A stretch of 64,000 nucleotides of DNA from Pseudomonas fluorescens (lineage in GTDB: Bacteria; Pseudomonadota; Gammaproteobacteria; Pseudomonadales; Pseudomonadaceae): NCBI RefSeq assembly GCF_004683905.1, contig NZ_CP038438.1, forward strand, positions 1,798,001-1,862,000, in the 5' to 3' direction. Of the stretch, positions 7,628-15,532 are shown piece by piece (position 1 is the first letter of the stretch; every line of letters begins with the position of its first letter). The position numbers and the translations under genes are program-made. The notes under the pieces are model-generated. The model was not told the DNA's origin. It saw only the letters and a list, made by a program, of their open reading frames with translations, and ran no database searches.

Positions 7628-8521
7628 TTATTTTTTGTCGCGAATCGAGAAGTTGGCCATGTGTTCCAGACCCTTGATCAGCGCCGAGTGGTCCCAGTTG
7701 CTGCCACCGATCGCCGCGCAGGTGCTGAACACTTGCTGGGCGTTGGCGGTGTTCGGCAGGTTGATGTTCAGTTCCTTGGCACCTTGCAGGGCCAGGTTCA
7801 GGTCCTTCTGGTGCAGGCTGATGCGGAAGCCCGGATCGAAGGTGCCTTTGATCATGCGCTCGCCGTGCACTTCGAGGATCTTCGACGAAGCGAAACCGCC
7901 CATCAGCGCTTCACGCACCTTGGCCGGATCAGCACCGTTTTTCGAAGCGAACAGCAGGGCTTCAGCCACGGCCTGAATGTTCAGCGCGACGATGATCTGG
8001 TTCGCCACTTTGGCGGTCTGACCGTCACCATTGCCGCCGACCAGGGTGATGTTCTTGCCCATGGCCTGGAACAGCGGCAGGGCGCGTTCGAAGGCATCGG
8101 CGTCGCCACCGACCATGATGCTCAGGGTCGCAGCCTTGGCGCCGACTTCACCACCGGATACCGGGGCGTCGAGGTATTGCGCGCCTTTTTCGTTGATCTT
8201 CTTGGCGAAGGCCTTGGTGGCGGTCGGCGAGATCGAGCTCATGTCGATCACCACTTTGCCTTTGCCGATGCCGGCAGCAACGCCGTCGGCGCGGAACAGC
8301 ACGTCGTCGACCTGCGGGGTATCCGGCACCATGACGATGATGAATTCGGCTTCCTGCGCCACTTCGCGCGGGTTGGCCAGGGCGACGGCGCCAGCGGCGA
8401 CCAGATCGGCCGGAGCGGCGTCGTGGTGCGCCGACAGGAACAGGCTGTGACCGGCTTTCTGCAGGTTCGAAGCCATTGGGTGGCCCATGATGCCGGTGCC
8501 GATAAATCCGATTTTAGCCAT
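7628..8521 (-). CDS. glxR: 2-hydroxy-3-oxopropionate (tartronate semialdehyde) reductase
   Basis: This 297-residue NAD(P)-dependent enzyme reduces tartronate semialdehyde, the Gcl product, to D-glycerate. The N-terminal Rossmann motif GFIGTGIMGHPMASNL matches the beta-hydroxyacid dehydrogenase signature. DAPVSGGEVGA (substrate loop) and GDGQTAKVANQI, with the catalytic Lys near 170, follow. The length is normal. AGAGGA lies 5-10 bases before the ATG. It is the third gene of gcl-hyi-glxR-ttuD-pyk and is separated from both neighbours by REP-type repeats. Confidence 0.95.
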   Translation of the reverse strand: MAKIGFIGTGIMGHPMASNLQKAGHSLFLSAHHDAAPADLVAAGAVALANPREVAQEAEFIIVMVPDTPQVDDVLFRADGVAAGIGKGKVVIDMSSISPTATKAFAKKINEKGAQYLDAPVSGGEVGAKAATLSIMVGGDADAFERALPLFQAMGKNITLVGGNGDGQTAKVANQIIVALNIQAVAEALLFASKNGADPAKVREALMGGFASSKILEVHGERMIKGTFDPGFRISLHQKDLNLALQGAKELNINLPNTANAQQVFSTCAAIGGSNWDHSALIKGLEHMANFSIRDKK

Positions 8522-8577
8522 GAGAAAATCCTCTTGTTTTTGTCTTGCTCAAGCGAAATAGGGGGTGTTGCTTTGGG

Positions 8578-8665
8578 TGGGAGCGGGCTTGCTCGCGAAT
8601 GCGGTGGAACATTCAATATCCGTGTTGACTGAACCACCGCATTCGCGAGCAAGCCCGCTCCCACA
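8578..8665. repeat. REP pair, family b, between hyi and glxR
   Basis: Inverted copies of GGGAGCGGGCTTGCTCGCGA with GCGGTGG extensions and a central spacer of about 28 bases. This is the commonest repeat of the window. Confidence 0.9.
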
Positions 8666-8682
8666 AGGGTTTTGCAGTGTTC

Positions 8683-9465
8683 TTAAATGGCGTTGTGGGT
8701 TTTCAGCCAGCCGAGGCCTGCTTCAGTGGTGGTCAGCGGCTTGTATTCGCAACCCACCCATCCCTGATAACCAATGCGATCCAGGTGTTCGAACAGGAAG
8801 CGGTAGTTGATCTCACCGGTGCCCGGCTCGTTGCGCCCCGGGTTGTCCGCGAGCTGCACGTGGTTGATCTCGCCCAGGTGCGATTGCAGGGTACGGGCCA
8901 GATCGCCTTCCATGATTTGCATGTGATAGATGTCGTATTGCAGAAACAGATTGGCGCTGCCGACCTGCTCGCGAATCGACAGGGCTTGCGCCGTGTTGTT
9001 CAGGTAAAAGCCCGGGATGTCGCGGGTGTTGATCGCTTCCATCACCAGTTTGATGCCCGCCGCCTGCAGCTTGTCGGCTGCATATTTGAGGTTGGCGACG
9101 AAGGTTTTTTCCACGGTGGCATCGTCCACGCCTTGCGGACGGATACCGGCCAGGCAGTTGACCTGGGTGTTGCCCAGCACTTGCGCGTAGGCAATCGCCA
9201 GATCGACCCCGGCGCGGAACTCTTCAACCCGATCCGGCAGACACGCGATACCGCGCTCGCCCTTGGCCCAGTCGCCGGCCGGCAGGTTGAACAGCACTTG
9301 GGTCAGACCGTTGGCATCGAGCCTGGCCTTGATTTCGGCAGAGCTGAAGTCGTACGGGAACAGGTATTCCACACCACTGAAACCGGCCTTGGCGGCGGCG
9401 TCGAAACGGGCAAGGAAATCCTGTTCGGTGAACAGCATGGACAGGTTGGCAGCGAAACGCGGCAT
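8683..9465 (-). CDS. hyi: Hydroxypyruvate isomerase
   Basis: This 260-residue TIM-barrel protein interconverts hydroxypyruvate and tartronate semialdehyde. Family-typical segments are MPRFAANLSMLFTEQDFLAR at the start, FSGVEYLFPYDF, and VMEAINTRDIPGFYLN (metal-binding Glu). LQYDIYHMQIMEGD and NHVQLADNPGRNEPGTGEIN with the C-terminal WVGCEYKP follow. It is the second gene of the glyoxylate operon, after gcl. The upstream gap (189 bases) contains a family d element and the downstream gap a family b REP. Confidence 0.95.
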   Translation of the reverse strand: MPRFAANLSMLFTEQDFLARFDAAAKAGFSGVEYLFPYDFSSAEIKARLDANGLTQVLFNLPAGDWAKGERGIACLPDRVEEFRAGVDLAIAYAQVLGNTQVNCLAGIRPQGVDDATVEKTFVANLKYAADKLQAAGIKLVMEAINTRDIPGFYLNNTAQALSIREQVGSANLFLQYDIYHMQIMEGDLARTLQSHLGEINHVQLADNPGRNEPGTGEINYRFLFEHLDRIGYQGWVGCEYKPLTTTEAGLGWLKTHNAI

Positions 9466-9514
9466 GGTGGTCTCCTAAAACGGTTTTGACGCGGGTGGTC
9501 AGACTAAACCCAAT

Positions 9515-9646
9515 CAGTCCCCTCTCCAGGGGGAGAGGGTTAGGGAGAGGGTTAGGGTGAGGGGGGAATCAGGGTTGGCCCCAAATTCCCCGAACGACAC
9601 AAAATCGCTCCCTCACCCCAGCCCTCTCCCGGAGGGAGAGGGAGCC
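9515..9646. repeat. MITE-like element, family d, between gcl and hyi
   Basis: The terminal inverted arms are rich in CCCTCTCC / GGAGAGGG with TTAGGGTGAGGGG. The left arm contains a small internal duplication (GGGAGAGGGTTAG repeated). Related elements lie at 23001-23148 and 43936-44115. It is non-coding. Confidence 0.75.
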
Positions 9647-9654
9647 AGTTACGT

Positions 9655-11430
9655 TCAGTCGAGCAACGAAATCGCCGTTGGCGCGTCGTTGCCGACCAGT
9701 GCCAGGTCTTCGAATTCGTTGACGGCGTTGATCTCGGTCCCCATGGAGATGTTGGTCACACGCTCCAGGATGATCTCGACAATCACCGGTACCTTGAACT
9801 CTTCGATCATCTGTTCGGCCTTGCGCAGGGCAGGGGCGATTTCCGATGGTTCGAACACCCGCAGGGCTTTACAGCCGAGGCCTTCGGCGACTGCGATGTG
9901 GTCGACACCGTAACCGTTGAGTTCCGGCGCGTTCAGGTTATCGAAGGATAGCTGCACGCAGTAGTCCATTTCGAACCCGCGCTGGGCCTGACGGATCAGC
10001 CCCAGGTACGAGTTGTTCACCACAACGTGGATGTAAGGCAGTTTGAACTGAGCGCCGACCGCCAGCTCCTCGATCATGAACTGGAAGTCATAGTCCCCCG
10101 ACAGGGCCACGACTTTCCGGCTCGGATCGGCCTTGACCACGCCCAGCGCCGCCGGAATGGTCCAGCCCAACGGGCCGGCCTGACCGCAGTTGATCCAGTG
10201 ACGCGGCTTGTAGACGTGCAGGAACTGCGCGCCGGCAATCTGCGACAGACCAATGGTGCTGACGTAGCAGGTGTCTTTGCCGAACACCTGGTTCATCTCT
10301 TCGTATACGCGCTGCGGCTTGACCGGCACGTTGTCGAAGTGAGTCTTGCGGTGCAGGCTGGCCTTGCGCTGCTGGCAATCCTGCAGCCAGGCGCTACGGT
10401 TTTTCAGCTTGCCGGCGGCTTGCCATTCACGGGCGACTTCGATGAACACGGTCAGCGCGGCAGCGGCGTCGGAGACGATGCCCAGATCCGGAGTGAACAC
10501 GCGGCCGATCTGCGTGCCTTCGATGTCGACGTGAATGAACTTGCGGCCTTCGGTGTAGACATCCACCGAACCGGTGTGGCGGTTGGCCCAACGGTTACCG
10601 ATACCCAGTACCACGTCGGATTTCAGCAGCGTGGCGTTGCCGTAACGGTGCGACGTCTGCAGACCGACCATGCCGACCATCAGCGGGTGATCATCGGGAA
10701 TGGTGCCCCAGCCCATCAGGGTCGGGATCACCGGAATACCGGTCAGCTCGGCGAACTCCACCAGCAGATCGCTGGCGTCGGCGTTGATGATGCCGCCACC
10801 GGCCACCAGCAATGGACGCTCGGCCTGATCCAGCAGCGCCAGAGCCTTTTCGACCTGAACGCGGGTCGCGGTTGGCTTGGCCAGCGGCAGCGGCTGGTAG
10901 GCATCGATGTCGAATTCGATTTCAGCCATCTGCACGTCGAACGGCAGGTCGATCAGCACCGGGCCTGGACGACCGGAGCGCATTTCGTAGAAGGCTTTCT
11001 GGAACGCGTAAGGCACCTGGCCCGGCTCCAGAACCGTGGTCGCCCACTTGGTGACAGGCTTGACGATGCTGGTGATGTCGACCGCCTGGAAGTCTTCCTT
11101 GTGCATACGGGCGCGGGGTGCCTGGCCGGTAATGCAGAGGATCGGAATCGAGTCGGCCGAGGCGCTGTAGAGCCCGGTGACCATGTCGGTACCGGCAGGG
11201 CCGGACGTACCGATGCACACGCCGATGTTGCCGGCCTTGGTGCGGGTGTAACCCTCGGCCATGTGTGACGCGCCTTCGACGTGGCGAGCGAGGACGTGAT
11301 CGATGCCACCGACTTTCTGCAGGGCGGAGTACAGCGGGTTGATCGCAGCACCCGGAATGCCAAAAGCGGTATCAACCCCTTCACGGCGCATCACCAGAAC
11401 GGCGGCTTCGATTGCTCTCATTTTGCTCAT
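9655..11430 (-). CDS. gcl: Glyoxylate carboligase
   Basis: This 591-residue ThDP enzyme condenses two glyoxylates to tartronate semialdehyde and CO2. It shows the three-domain ThDP layout: PYR domain with [12 protein letters not shown], central domain, and PP domain with [17 protein letters not shown] and [10 protein letters not shown]. Residue 51 is Val in [13 protein letters not shown], where most ThDP enzymes have Glu; this replacement is the hallmark of Gcl. The start chosen is the ATG at 11430 ([10 protein letters not shown]), preceded by AAGAGG; an in-frame ATG 27 codons upstream would run through the operator-like palindrome. It is the first gene of the operon. Confidence 0.96.
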   Translation of the reverse strand: MSKMRAIEAAVLVMRREGVDTAFGIPGAAINPLYSALQKVGGIDHVLARHVEGASHMAEGYTRTKAGNIGVCIGTSGPAGTDMVTGLYSASADSIPILCITGQAPRARMHKEDFQAVDITSIVKPVTKWATTVLEPGQVPYAFQKAFYEMRSGRPGPVLIDLPFDVQMAEIEFDIDAYQPLPLAKPTATRVQVEKALALLDQAERPLLVAGGGIINADASDLLVEFAELTGIPVIPTLMGWGTIPDDHPLMVGMVGLQTSHRYGNATLLKSDVVLGIGNRWANRHTGSVDVYTEGRKFIHVDIEGTQIGRVFTPDLGIVSDAAAALTVFIEVAREWQAAGKLKNRSAWLQDCQQRKASLHRKTHFDNVPVKPQRVYEEMNQVFGKDTCYVSTIGLSQIAGAQFLHVYKPRHWINCGQAGPLGWTIPAALGVVKADPSRKVVALSGDYDFQFMIEELAVGAQFKLPYIHVVVNNSYLGLIRQAQRGFEMDYCVQLSFDNLNAPELNGYGVDHIAVAEGLGCKALRVFEPSEIAPALRKAEQMIEEFKVPVIVEIILERVTNISMGTEINAVNEFEDLALVGNDAPTAISLLD

Positions 11431-11457
11431 GGTTTTGTGCCTCTTTACGTTTTGTAA

Positions 11458-11467
11458 TTGTATACAA
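11458..11467. promoter_or_regulatory. Palindromic operator candidate, gcl-proximal
   Basis: Perfect 10-bp palindrome TTGTATACAA, 28 bases upstream of the gcl start. It is identical to the site at 11596. The spacing from gcl and the GntR-like character suggest a repressor site; the regulator is not in the window. Confidence 0.5.
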
Positions 11468-11595
11468 GTGGCTTTGCGCAGAGTGTATTCACGGCGGACG
11501 GCGCAGGTCAATCCATTTTCTCAAGCGTCTGTTTCATTTGTCGGAAGCCGGTTTTGCTGTGGCTTTTCGTCGCATGTGGCGCCTTTCGAGAATTA

Positions 11596-11605
11596 TTGTA
11601 TACAA
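11596..11605. promoter_or_regulatory. Palindromic operator candidate, distal copy
   Basis: A second perfect TTGTATACAA, in an AT-rich stretch 138 bases from the first and 94 bases upstream of the divergent GlcG-like gene. Two identical sites in one divergent promoter suggest cooperative or loop-based control of both directions. Confidence 0.5.
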
Positions 11606-11698
11606 AAAAATAATTCATTGTGTTCTATTTGTGGCATCGGGCTGCGGCACTTAAGCGCAGCCCCACGACTTTCCCAATAACAAAATGAGGACGGCACC

Positions 11699-12139
11699 AT
11701 GAGCGCTTTAACCTTGAAAGTCGCAGTCAACCTGGTCAACGAAGCCATCAGCACCGGGCGCGGGATCAACGCCGCGCCGCTGACCATCGCGGTACTCGAT
11801 ACCGGCGGCCACCTGATCACCCTGCAACGCGAAGACGGCGCCAGCCTGCTGCGCCCGAACATCGCCATCGGCAAAGCCTGGGGCGCCATCGCCCTGGGCA
11901 AGGGCTCACGCCTGCTGGCGCTGGACGCCCAACAACGCCCGGCCTTCATCGCCGCACTCAACAGCATGGGCCAGGGCAGCGTCGTCCCGGCCCCGGGCGG
12001 GGTGTTGATCCGTGATCAGGCGGGGAATGTGCTGGGGGCGATTGGGATTAGCGGCGATCTGTCGGATATTGATGAGCAGGTGGCGATCAAAGCGGTAGAG
12101 GCGCTGGATTTGAGGGCGGATGCGGGGGTGGCTGCTTGA
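11699..12139 (+). CDS. GlcG/HbpS family (DUF336) protein
   Basis: This 146-residue cytoplasmic protein is of the GlcG/HbpS fold. Visible signatures are the N-terminal helix ALTLKVAVNLVNEAI, the strand pair PLTIAVLDTGGHLITLQREDGA, and the conserved end PGGVLIRDQAGNVLGAIGISGD. Family members occur with glycolate/glyoxylate genes and some bind haem or cofactors; no enzymatic reaction is firmly assigned. It is divergent from gcl and shares its promoter region with the two TTGTATACAA sites, so co-regulation with glyoxylate metabolism is likely. The start follows GAGGACGGCACC. Confidence 0.85.
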   Translation: MSALTLKVAVNLVNEAISTGRGINAAPLTIAVLDTGGHLITLQREDGASLLRPNIAIGKAWGAIALGKGSRLLALDAQQRPAFIAALNSMGQGSVVPAPGGVLIRDQAGNVLGAIGISGDLSDIDEQVAIKAVEALDLRADAGVAA

Positions 12140-12162
12140 ATCTGCGTTGATTGATTAACCGC

Positions 12163-12256
12163 TATCGCGAGCAGGCTCACTCCTACAAGGGATCCTGGTT
12201 GGACACAAAATGTCTGAACACCACAAACCCCTGTAGGAGTGAGCCTGCTCGCGATA
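12163..12256. repeat. REP pair, family a, left flank of the RAYT gene
   Basis: Inverted copies of the GGAGTGAGCCTGCTCGCGAT motif in the order complement-then-forward, 45 bases apart, ending about 95 bases before the transposase start. Compare the matching pair at 12830-12894. Confidence 0.92.
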
Positions 12257-12350
12257 GCTCTCTCCCAGAAACATCCAGCCAAGAGTCTGTCCCATCAACT
12301 TGAGCACGCAGAACTAGTCTTCTCATGAGCTGATCATGGGAGGCAAAGGA

Positions 12351-12809
12351 ATGCCTGATCTACCCGCTGCACACCGATTGCGAGCCGGTCGCTATGCCGA
12401 GCCCAATCGAATCTACCTACTGACGACCAACACTCTTGATCGCAAACCGATCTTTGCCGATTTTGCTTTGGGCCGATTGGTGGTTCATCAATTTCGGCGT
12501 GCACAAGATCTCGGCTTGGCGAACTCACTGGCGTGGGTGGTAATGCCAGATCATTTTCATTGGTTAATCGAATTGCAGAGCGGGTCTTTGAGCGAACTGA
12601 TGCAAAAGACCAAGTCGCTAAGTACCAAAGCGGTGAATCAGGCTACCGGTAGAAATGTTGGCCTCTGGCAAAGAGGGTTTCATGACCGGGCACTGCGGCG
12701 GGAGGAGGATTTAGTGAAGATGGCAAGGTATGTCGTCGCCAACCCATTGCGGGCTGGACTGGTGGAGAGGCTTGGAGACTATCCGCTGTGGGATGCGATT
12801 TGGGTTTGA
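12351..12809 (+). CDS. rayT: REP-associated tyrosine transposase (RAYT, Y1-HUH family)
   Basis: This 152-residue protein is of the IS200/IS605-like Y1 transposase superfamily that nicks and mobilises REP hairpins. It shows the HUH metal site as HFH (68-70, in VVMPDHFHWLI), a conserved WQRGFHDRALR (106-116) and the catalytic tyrosine in ARYVVANPLRAGLV (Tyr127). The length is typical. The start chosen is the ATG at 12351, with GGAGG 8 bases upstream; an ATG at 12336 overlaps that ribosome site. It is flanked on both sides by family a REP pairs, the standard 'REPtron' arrangement, so family a is probably its substrate. It is inserted between the GlcG-like gene and the TetR gene. Confidence 0.92.
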   Translation: MPDLPAAHRLRAGRYAEPNRIYLLTTNTLDRKPIFADFALGRLVVHQFRRAQDLGLANSLAWVVMPDHFHWLIELQSGSLSELMQKTKSLSTKAVNQATGRNVGLWQRGFHDRALRREEDLVKMARYVVANPLRAGLVERLGDYPLWDAIWV

Positions 12810-12829
12810 GCCGAAACCGTGTCGCCTCG

Positions 12830-12894
12830 ATCGCGAGCAGGCTCACTCCTACATTTGGAATGCATTCCCCTGTAGGAGTGAGCCTGCTCGCGAT
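12830..12894. repeat. REP pair, family a, right flank of the RAYT gene
   Basis: Inverted copies of the family a motif separated by about 18 bases, starting 21 bases after the transposase stop and ending just before the TetR gene's stop. The orientation order is the same as in the left flank. Confidence 0.92.
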
Positions 12895-12909
12895 GGCGTC
12901 AGCGCGGTC

Positions 12910-13518
12910 TTACTGATCCGGCTCACACCCTTTCAACACCAACCGGATAATCGTTTGCGCCGCAGCCTCGTAATCCGCCTCGTCCAGCTTGTCCTTGCCG
13001 GTCACTGCAGAGATCTGCCAGTCGAAGTCGGCGTAGGTCTGGGTCGCGGCCCAGATGCTGAACATCAGGTGATTGGGGTCGATCGGGGCGATCTGGCCGC
13101 GGTCGATCCAGCTCTGGATGCAGTCGATGTTGTGCTTGGCCTGGCTGTTGAGCTGCTCGACCAGGTCGGCGCTCAGGTGCGGGGCGCCGTGCATGATTTC
13201 GCTGGCGAACACTTTGGAGGCGAAGGGCAGGTCGCGGGAGATGCGGATCTTCGAGCGGATGTAGCCGCTGAGCACTTCGCTCGGTACGCCGTCCGGGTTG
13301 AACGGGGTCGAAGCCTGCAGGATCGGCACGATGATGCTTTCCAGGACCTCGCGGTAGAGGTTTTCCTTGGATTTGAAGTAGTAATAAACGTTGGGCTTGG
13401 GCAATCCTGCCTTGGCGGCGATGTCGCTGGTTTTGGTCGCAGCGAAGCCCTTGTCGGCAAATTCCTCACTGGCGGCACGCAGGATCAGTTCTTTGTTGCG
13501 CTCGCGGATTGTGCTCAT
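12910..13518 (-). CDS. TetR-family transcriptional regulator (RutR-like)
   Basis: This 202-residue repressor-type protein has an N-terminal TetR HTH (ILRAASEEFADKGFAATKTS ... AGLPKPNVYYYFKSKENLY, about 11-58). Its C-terminal ligand domain has the RutR-like pattern SKVFASEIMHGAPHL and FSIWAATQTYADF. RutR homologues sense pyrimidines; the ligand here is unknown. The start at 13518 (MSTIRERNKEL) matches the family N-terminus better than an ATG 20 codons upstream. It is close to the GlcG-like/gcl promoter apart from the inserted RAYT, so it may control that region, but the TTGTATACAA palindromes are not typical TetR sites. Confidence 0.85.
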   Translation of the reverse strand: MSTIRERNKELILRAASEEFADKGFAATKTSDIAAKAGLPKPNVYYYFKSKENLYREVLESIIVPILQASTPFNPDGVPSEVLSGYIRSKIRISRDLPFASKVFASEIMHGAPHLSADLVEQLNSQAKHNIDCIQSWIDRGQIAPIDPNHLMFSIWAATQTYADFDWQISAVTGKDKLDEADYEAAAQTIIRLVLKGCEPDQ

Positions 13519-13652
13519 AAACCCGGTGGTTCCTTGCCTGTTCTGGCGGTTGCGCATGGTAGCACCGGCCTCGCGCATGGCTCAAGAATGCCCCGTGTGG
13601 CCCGCAGTCGCGGTATGCTGCGCGGCATTATTCACATAAGGAAACAAGATTC

Positions 13653-14567
13653 ATGGCAGGAAGCAGTTTGCTGGTGCTGATCGACGATATTGCCACCGTT
13701 CTGGATGATGTGGCGTTGATGAGCAAAATGGCCGCGAAGAAGACCGCCGGCGTACTCGGCGATGACTTGGCGCTCAATGCCCAGCAAGTCTCCGGCGTGC
13801 GCGCCGAGCGGGAAATTCCGGTGGTCTGGGCGGTCGCCAAGGGCTCGTTTCTCAACAAGCTGATCCTGGTGCCCTCGGCCCTGGCGATCAGTGCGTTCGT
13901 GCCGTGGCTGGTGACGCCGCTGTTGATGGTCGGCGGCGCGTACCTGTGTTTCGAAGGTTTCGAGAAGCTCGCGCACAAGTTCCTGCACAGCAAGGCCGAA
14001 GATGATGCCGACCACGCGCAATTGAGCGCGGCGGTGGCCGAGCCGACCACCGATCTGGTGGCTTACGAGAAGGACAAGATCAAAGGCGCGATCCGCACTG
14101 ACTTCATCCTCTCGGCGGAAATCATCGCCATCACACTTGGCACCGTGGCCGACGCTTCGCTGACCCAGCAAGTGATCGTCATGTCGGGCATCGCCATCGT
14201 CATGACCGTGGGGGTTTATGGCCTGGTGGCCGGCATCGTCAAACTCGACGATCTGGGCCTGTGGCTGACCCAGAAATCGGGTGCGGCAGCAAAAAACATC
14301 GGCAATGCAATCCTGCGCGCCGCCCCGTACATGATGAAAGGCCTGTCGGTGATCGGCACGGCGGCAATGTTCCTCGTCGGTGGCGGCATTCTCACCCACG
14401 GCATTCCCGTGGTGCATCACTGGATTGAAAGTGTCGGTGTGGCGGCCGGTAGCGCCGGGTTCGCAGTCCCTGTGCTGCTCAATGGCGTAGCGGGGATCAT
14501 CGCGGGCGCGGCAGTGCTGGCGGTGGTTTCGGTGGTCGGTAAAATCTGGCGCACGATCAAAGGATAA
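13653..14567 (+). CDS. DUF808 (YedI-type) inner-membrane protein
   Basis: This 304-residue protein starts [20 protein letters not shown] and continues with [20 protein letters not shown], the characteristic N-terminus of DUF808. Several membrane helices follow (about 73-97, 160-190, 230-260, 275-300). The conserved charged segment [16 protein letters not shown] lies near 107. The function of the family is unknown. It is monocistronic, with a family b REP and a terminator after it. AAGGAAACAAGATTC upstream is the likely ribosome site. Confidence 0.88.
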   Translation: MAGSSLLVLIDDIATVLDDVALMSKMAAKKTAGVLGDDLALNAQQVSGVRAEREIPVVWAVAKGSFLNKLILVPSALAISAFVPWLVTPLLMVGGAYLCFEGFEKLAHKFLHSKAEDDADHAQLSAAVAEPTTDLVAYEKDKIKGAIRTDFILSAEIIAITLGTVADASLTQQVIVMSGIAIVMTVGVYGLVAGIVKLDDLGLWLTQKSGAAAKNIGNAILRAAPYMMKGLSVIGTAAMFLVGGGILTHGIPVVHHWIESVGVAAGSAGFAVPVLLNGVAGIIAGAAVLAVVSVVGKIWRTIKG

Positions 14568-14580
14568 ACACATCACCTTT

Positions 14581-14669
14581 GTGGGAGCGGGCTTGCTCGC
14601 GAATGCGGTGGGTCAGTCGAAGAATATGCTGGCTGATTCACCGCATTCGCGAGCAAGCCCGCTCCCACA
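14581..14669. repeat. REP pair, family b
   Basis: Inverted copies of GGGAGCGGGCTTGCTCGCGA with GCGGTG extensions, just after the DUF808 gene. Confidence 0.9.
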
Positions 14670-14691
14670 GTTTGATCCAGGTTGTGCCATG

Positions 14692-14730
14692 AAAAAGGGC
14701 CATTCGACTCGCATCGAATGGCCCTTTTTT
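14692..14730. terminator. Bidirectional terminator between DUF808 gene and mlaA
   Basis: A 16-bp perfect stem (AAAAAGGGCCATTCGA and its complement) with a 6-base loop, giving a U-run in both directions. It serves the convergent DUF808 gene (plus) and mlaA (minus). Confidence 0.9.
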
Positions 14731-14743
14731 GTTGTCGCTGAGG

Positions 14744-15532
14744 TTACTCGGCAATCTGCAACTTGCGCGACTCGGTGTAGACGTAACGCACTTTCTCGTA
14801 CTCGAACGGCGAGTTCATCTGGCCGTAGCGGAAGTTGGTCTGGTAGCGCTTGTCGACCGCGCGCAGGGCCCAGATTTCCGGGTGGTTGGAGCTGACTTCC
14901 GACACATTCAGGTAGTTGATTGCCGATTCGGCGGTGTAGTCCACGGCGAGGCCGGCGGTGTCGCGAATGTTCGACGGGCCGAGGATCGGCAACACGAAGT
15001 AGGCACCGCCCGGTACGCCGTAGAAGCCCAGGGTCTGACCGAAGTCTTCGCTCTGGCGCGGCAGGCCCATGGCAGTGGCCGGGTCCCACAGACCGGCAAT
15101 GCCGATAGTGGTGTTGAGCAACAGGCGCGCGGTGGTTTCCATCGAGCGCTTGCCCTTGAACTGCAGCAGGCTGTTGACCAAGTTCGGCACGTCGCCAAGG
15201 TTGTTGAAGAAGTTGCTCACCCCGGTGCGCAGGAAGCTTGGCGTCACGTAGCGATAGCCGTCGACCACCGGCAGGAACACCCATTGGTCGAAGCGGTAGT
15301 TGAAGTGGTAGACGCGGCGGTTCCACGACTCCAGCGGGTCATAGACGTTGAGTGCGTTGAGCGTCGAGCGCTCGAACTCACGCTGGTCCAGACCCGGGTT
15401 GAACTTGAGTTTGGACAGCGGCTCCTTGAAGCCATCGCTGTCGACCACCACCGGCGCGTTGGCTTTGCTGTTGTCGGCCTGGGCCACGCCTGCACTGAGG
15501 AGCGCTGCAATCAGCAGGAGATATTTAGCCAC
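14744..15532 (-). CDS. mlaA: MlaA/VacJ family outer-membrane lipid-asymmetry protein
   Basis: This 262-residue protein matches MlaA, the outer-membrane component that removes mislocalised phospholipids for retrograde Mla transport. Family segments are DPLESWNRRVYHFNYRFDQW, NFFNNLGDVPNLVNSLLQ, and LLNTTIGIAGLWDPA. GLPRQSEDFGQTLGFYGVP and GAYFVLPILGPSNIRD follow. The signal peptide (1-19, ending GVAQA|DNS) has no lipobox cysteine, so as read it would be cleaved by signal peptidase I rather than lipidated as in E. coli. Its start overlaps the stop of the hydrolase gene by 8 bases, so translation is probably coupled. Confidence 0.93.
   Translation of the reverse strand: MAKYLLLIAALLSAGVAQADNSKANAPVVVDSDGFKEPLSKLKFNPGLDQREFERSTLNALNVYDPLESWNRRVYHFNYRFDQWVFLPVVDGYRYVTPSFLRTGVSNFFNNLGDVPNLVNSLLQFKGKRSMETTARLLLNTTIGIAGLWDPATAMGLPRQSEDFGQTLGFYGVPGGAYFVLPILGPSNIRDTAGLAVDYTAESAINYLNVSEVSSNHPEIWALRAVDKRYQTNFRYGQMNSPFEYEKVRYVYTESRKLQIAE

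Noticed and set aside
12910..13518. The TetR protein as the direct reader of the TTGTATACAA sites
   Set aside because: The palindromes are shorter and of a different form from typical TetR/RutR operators; location alone is not enough.
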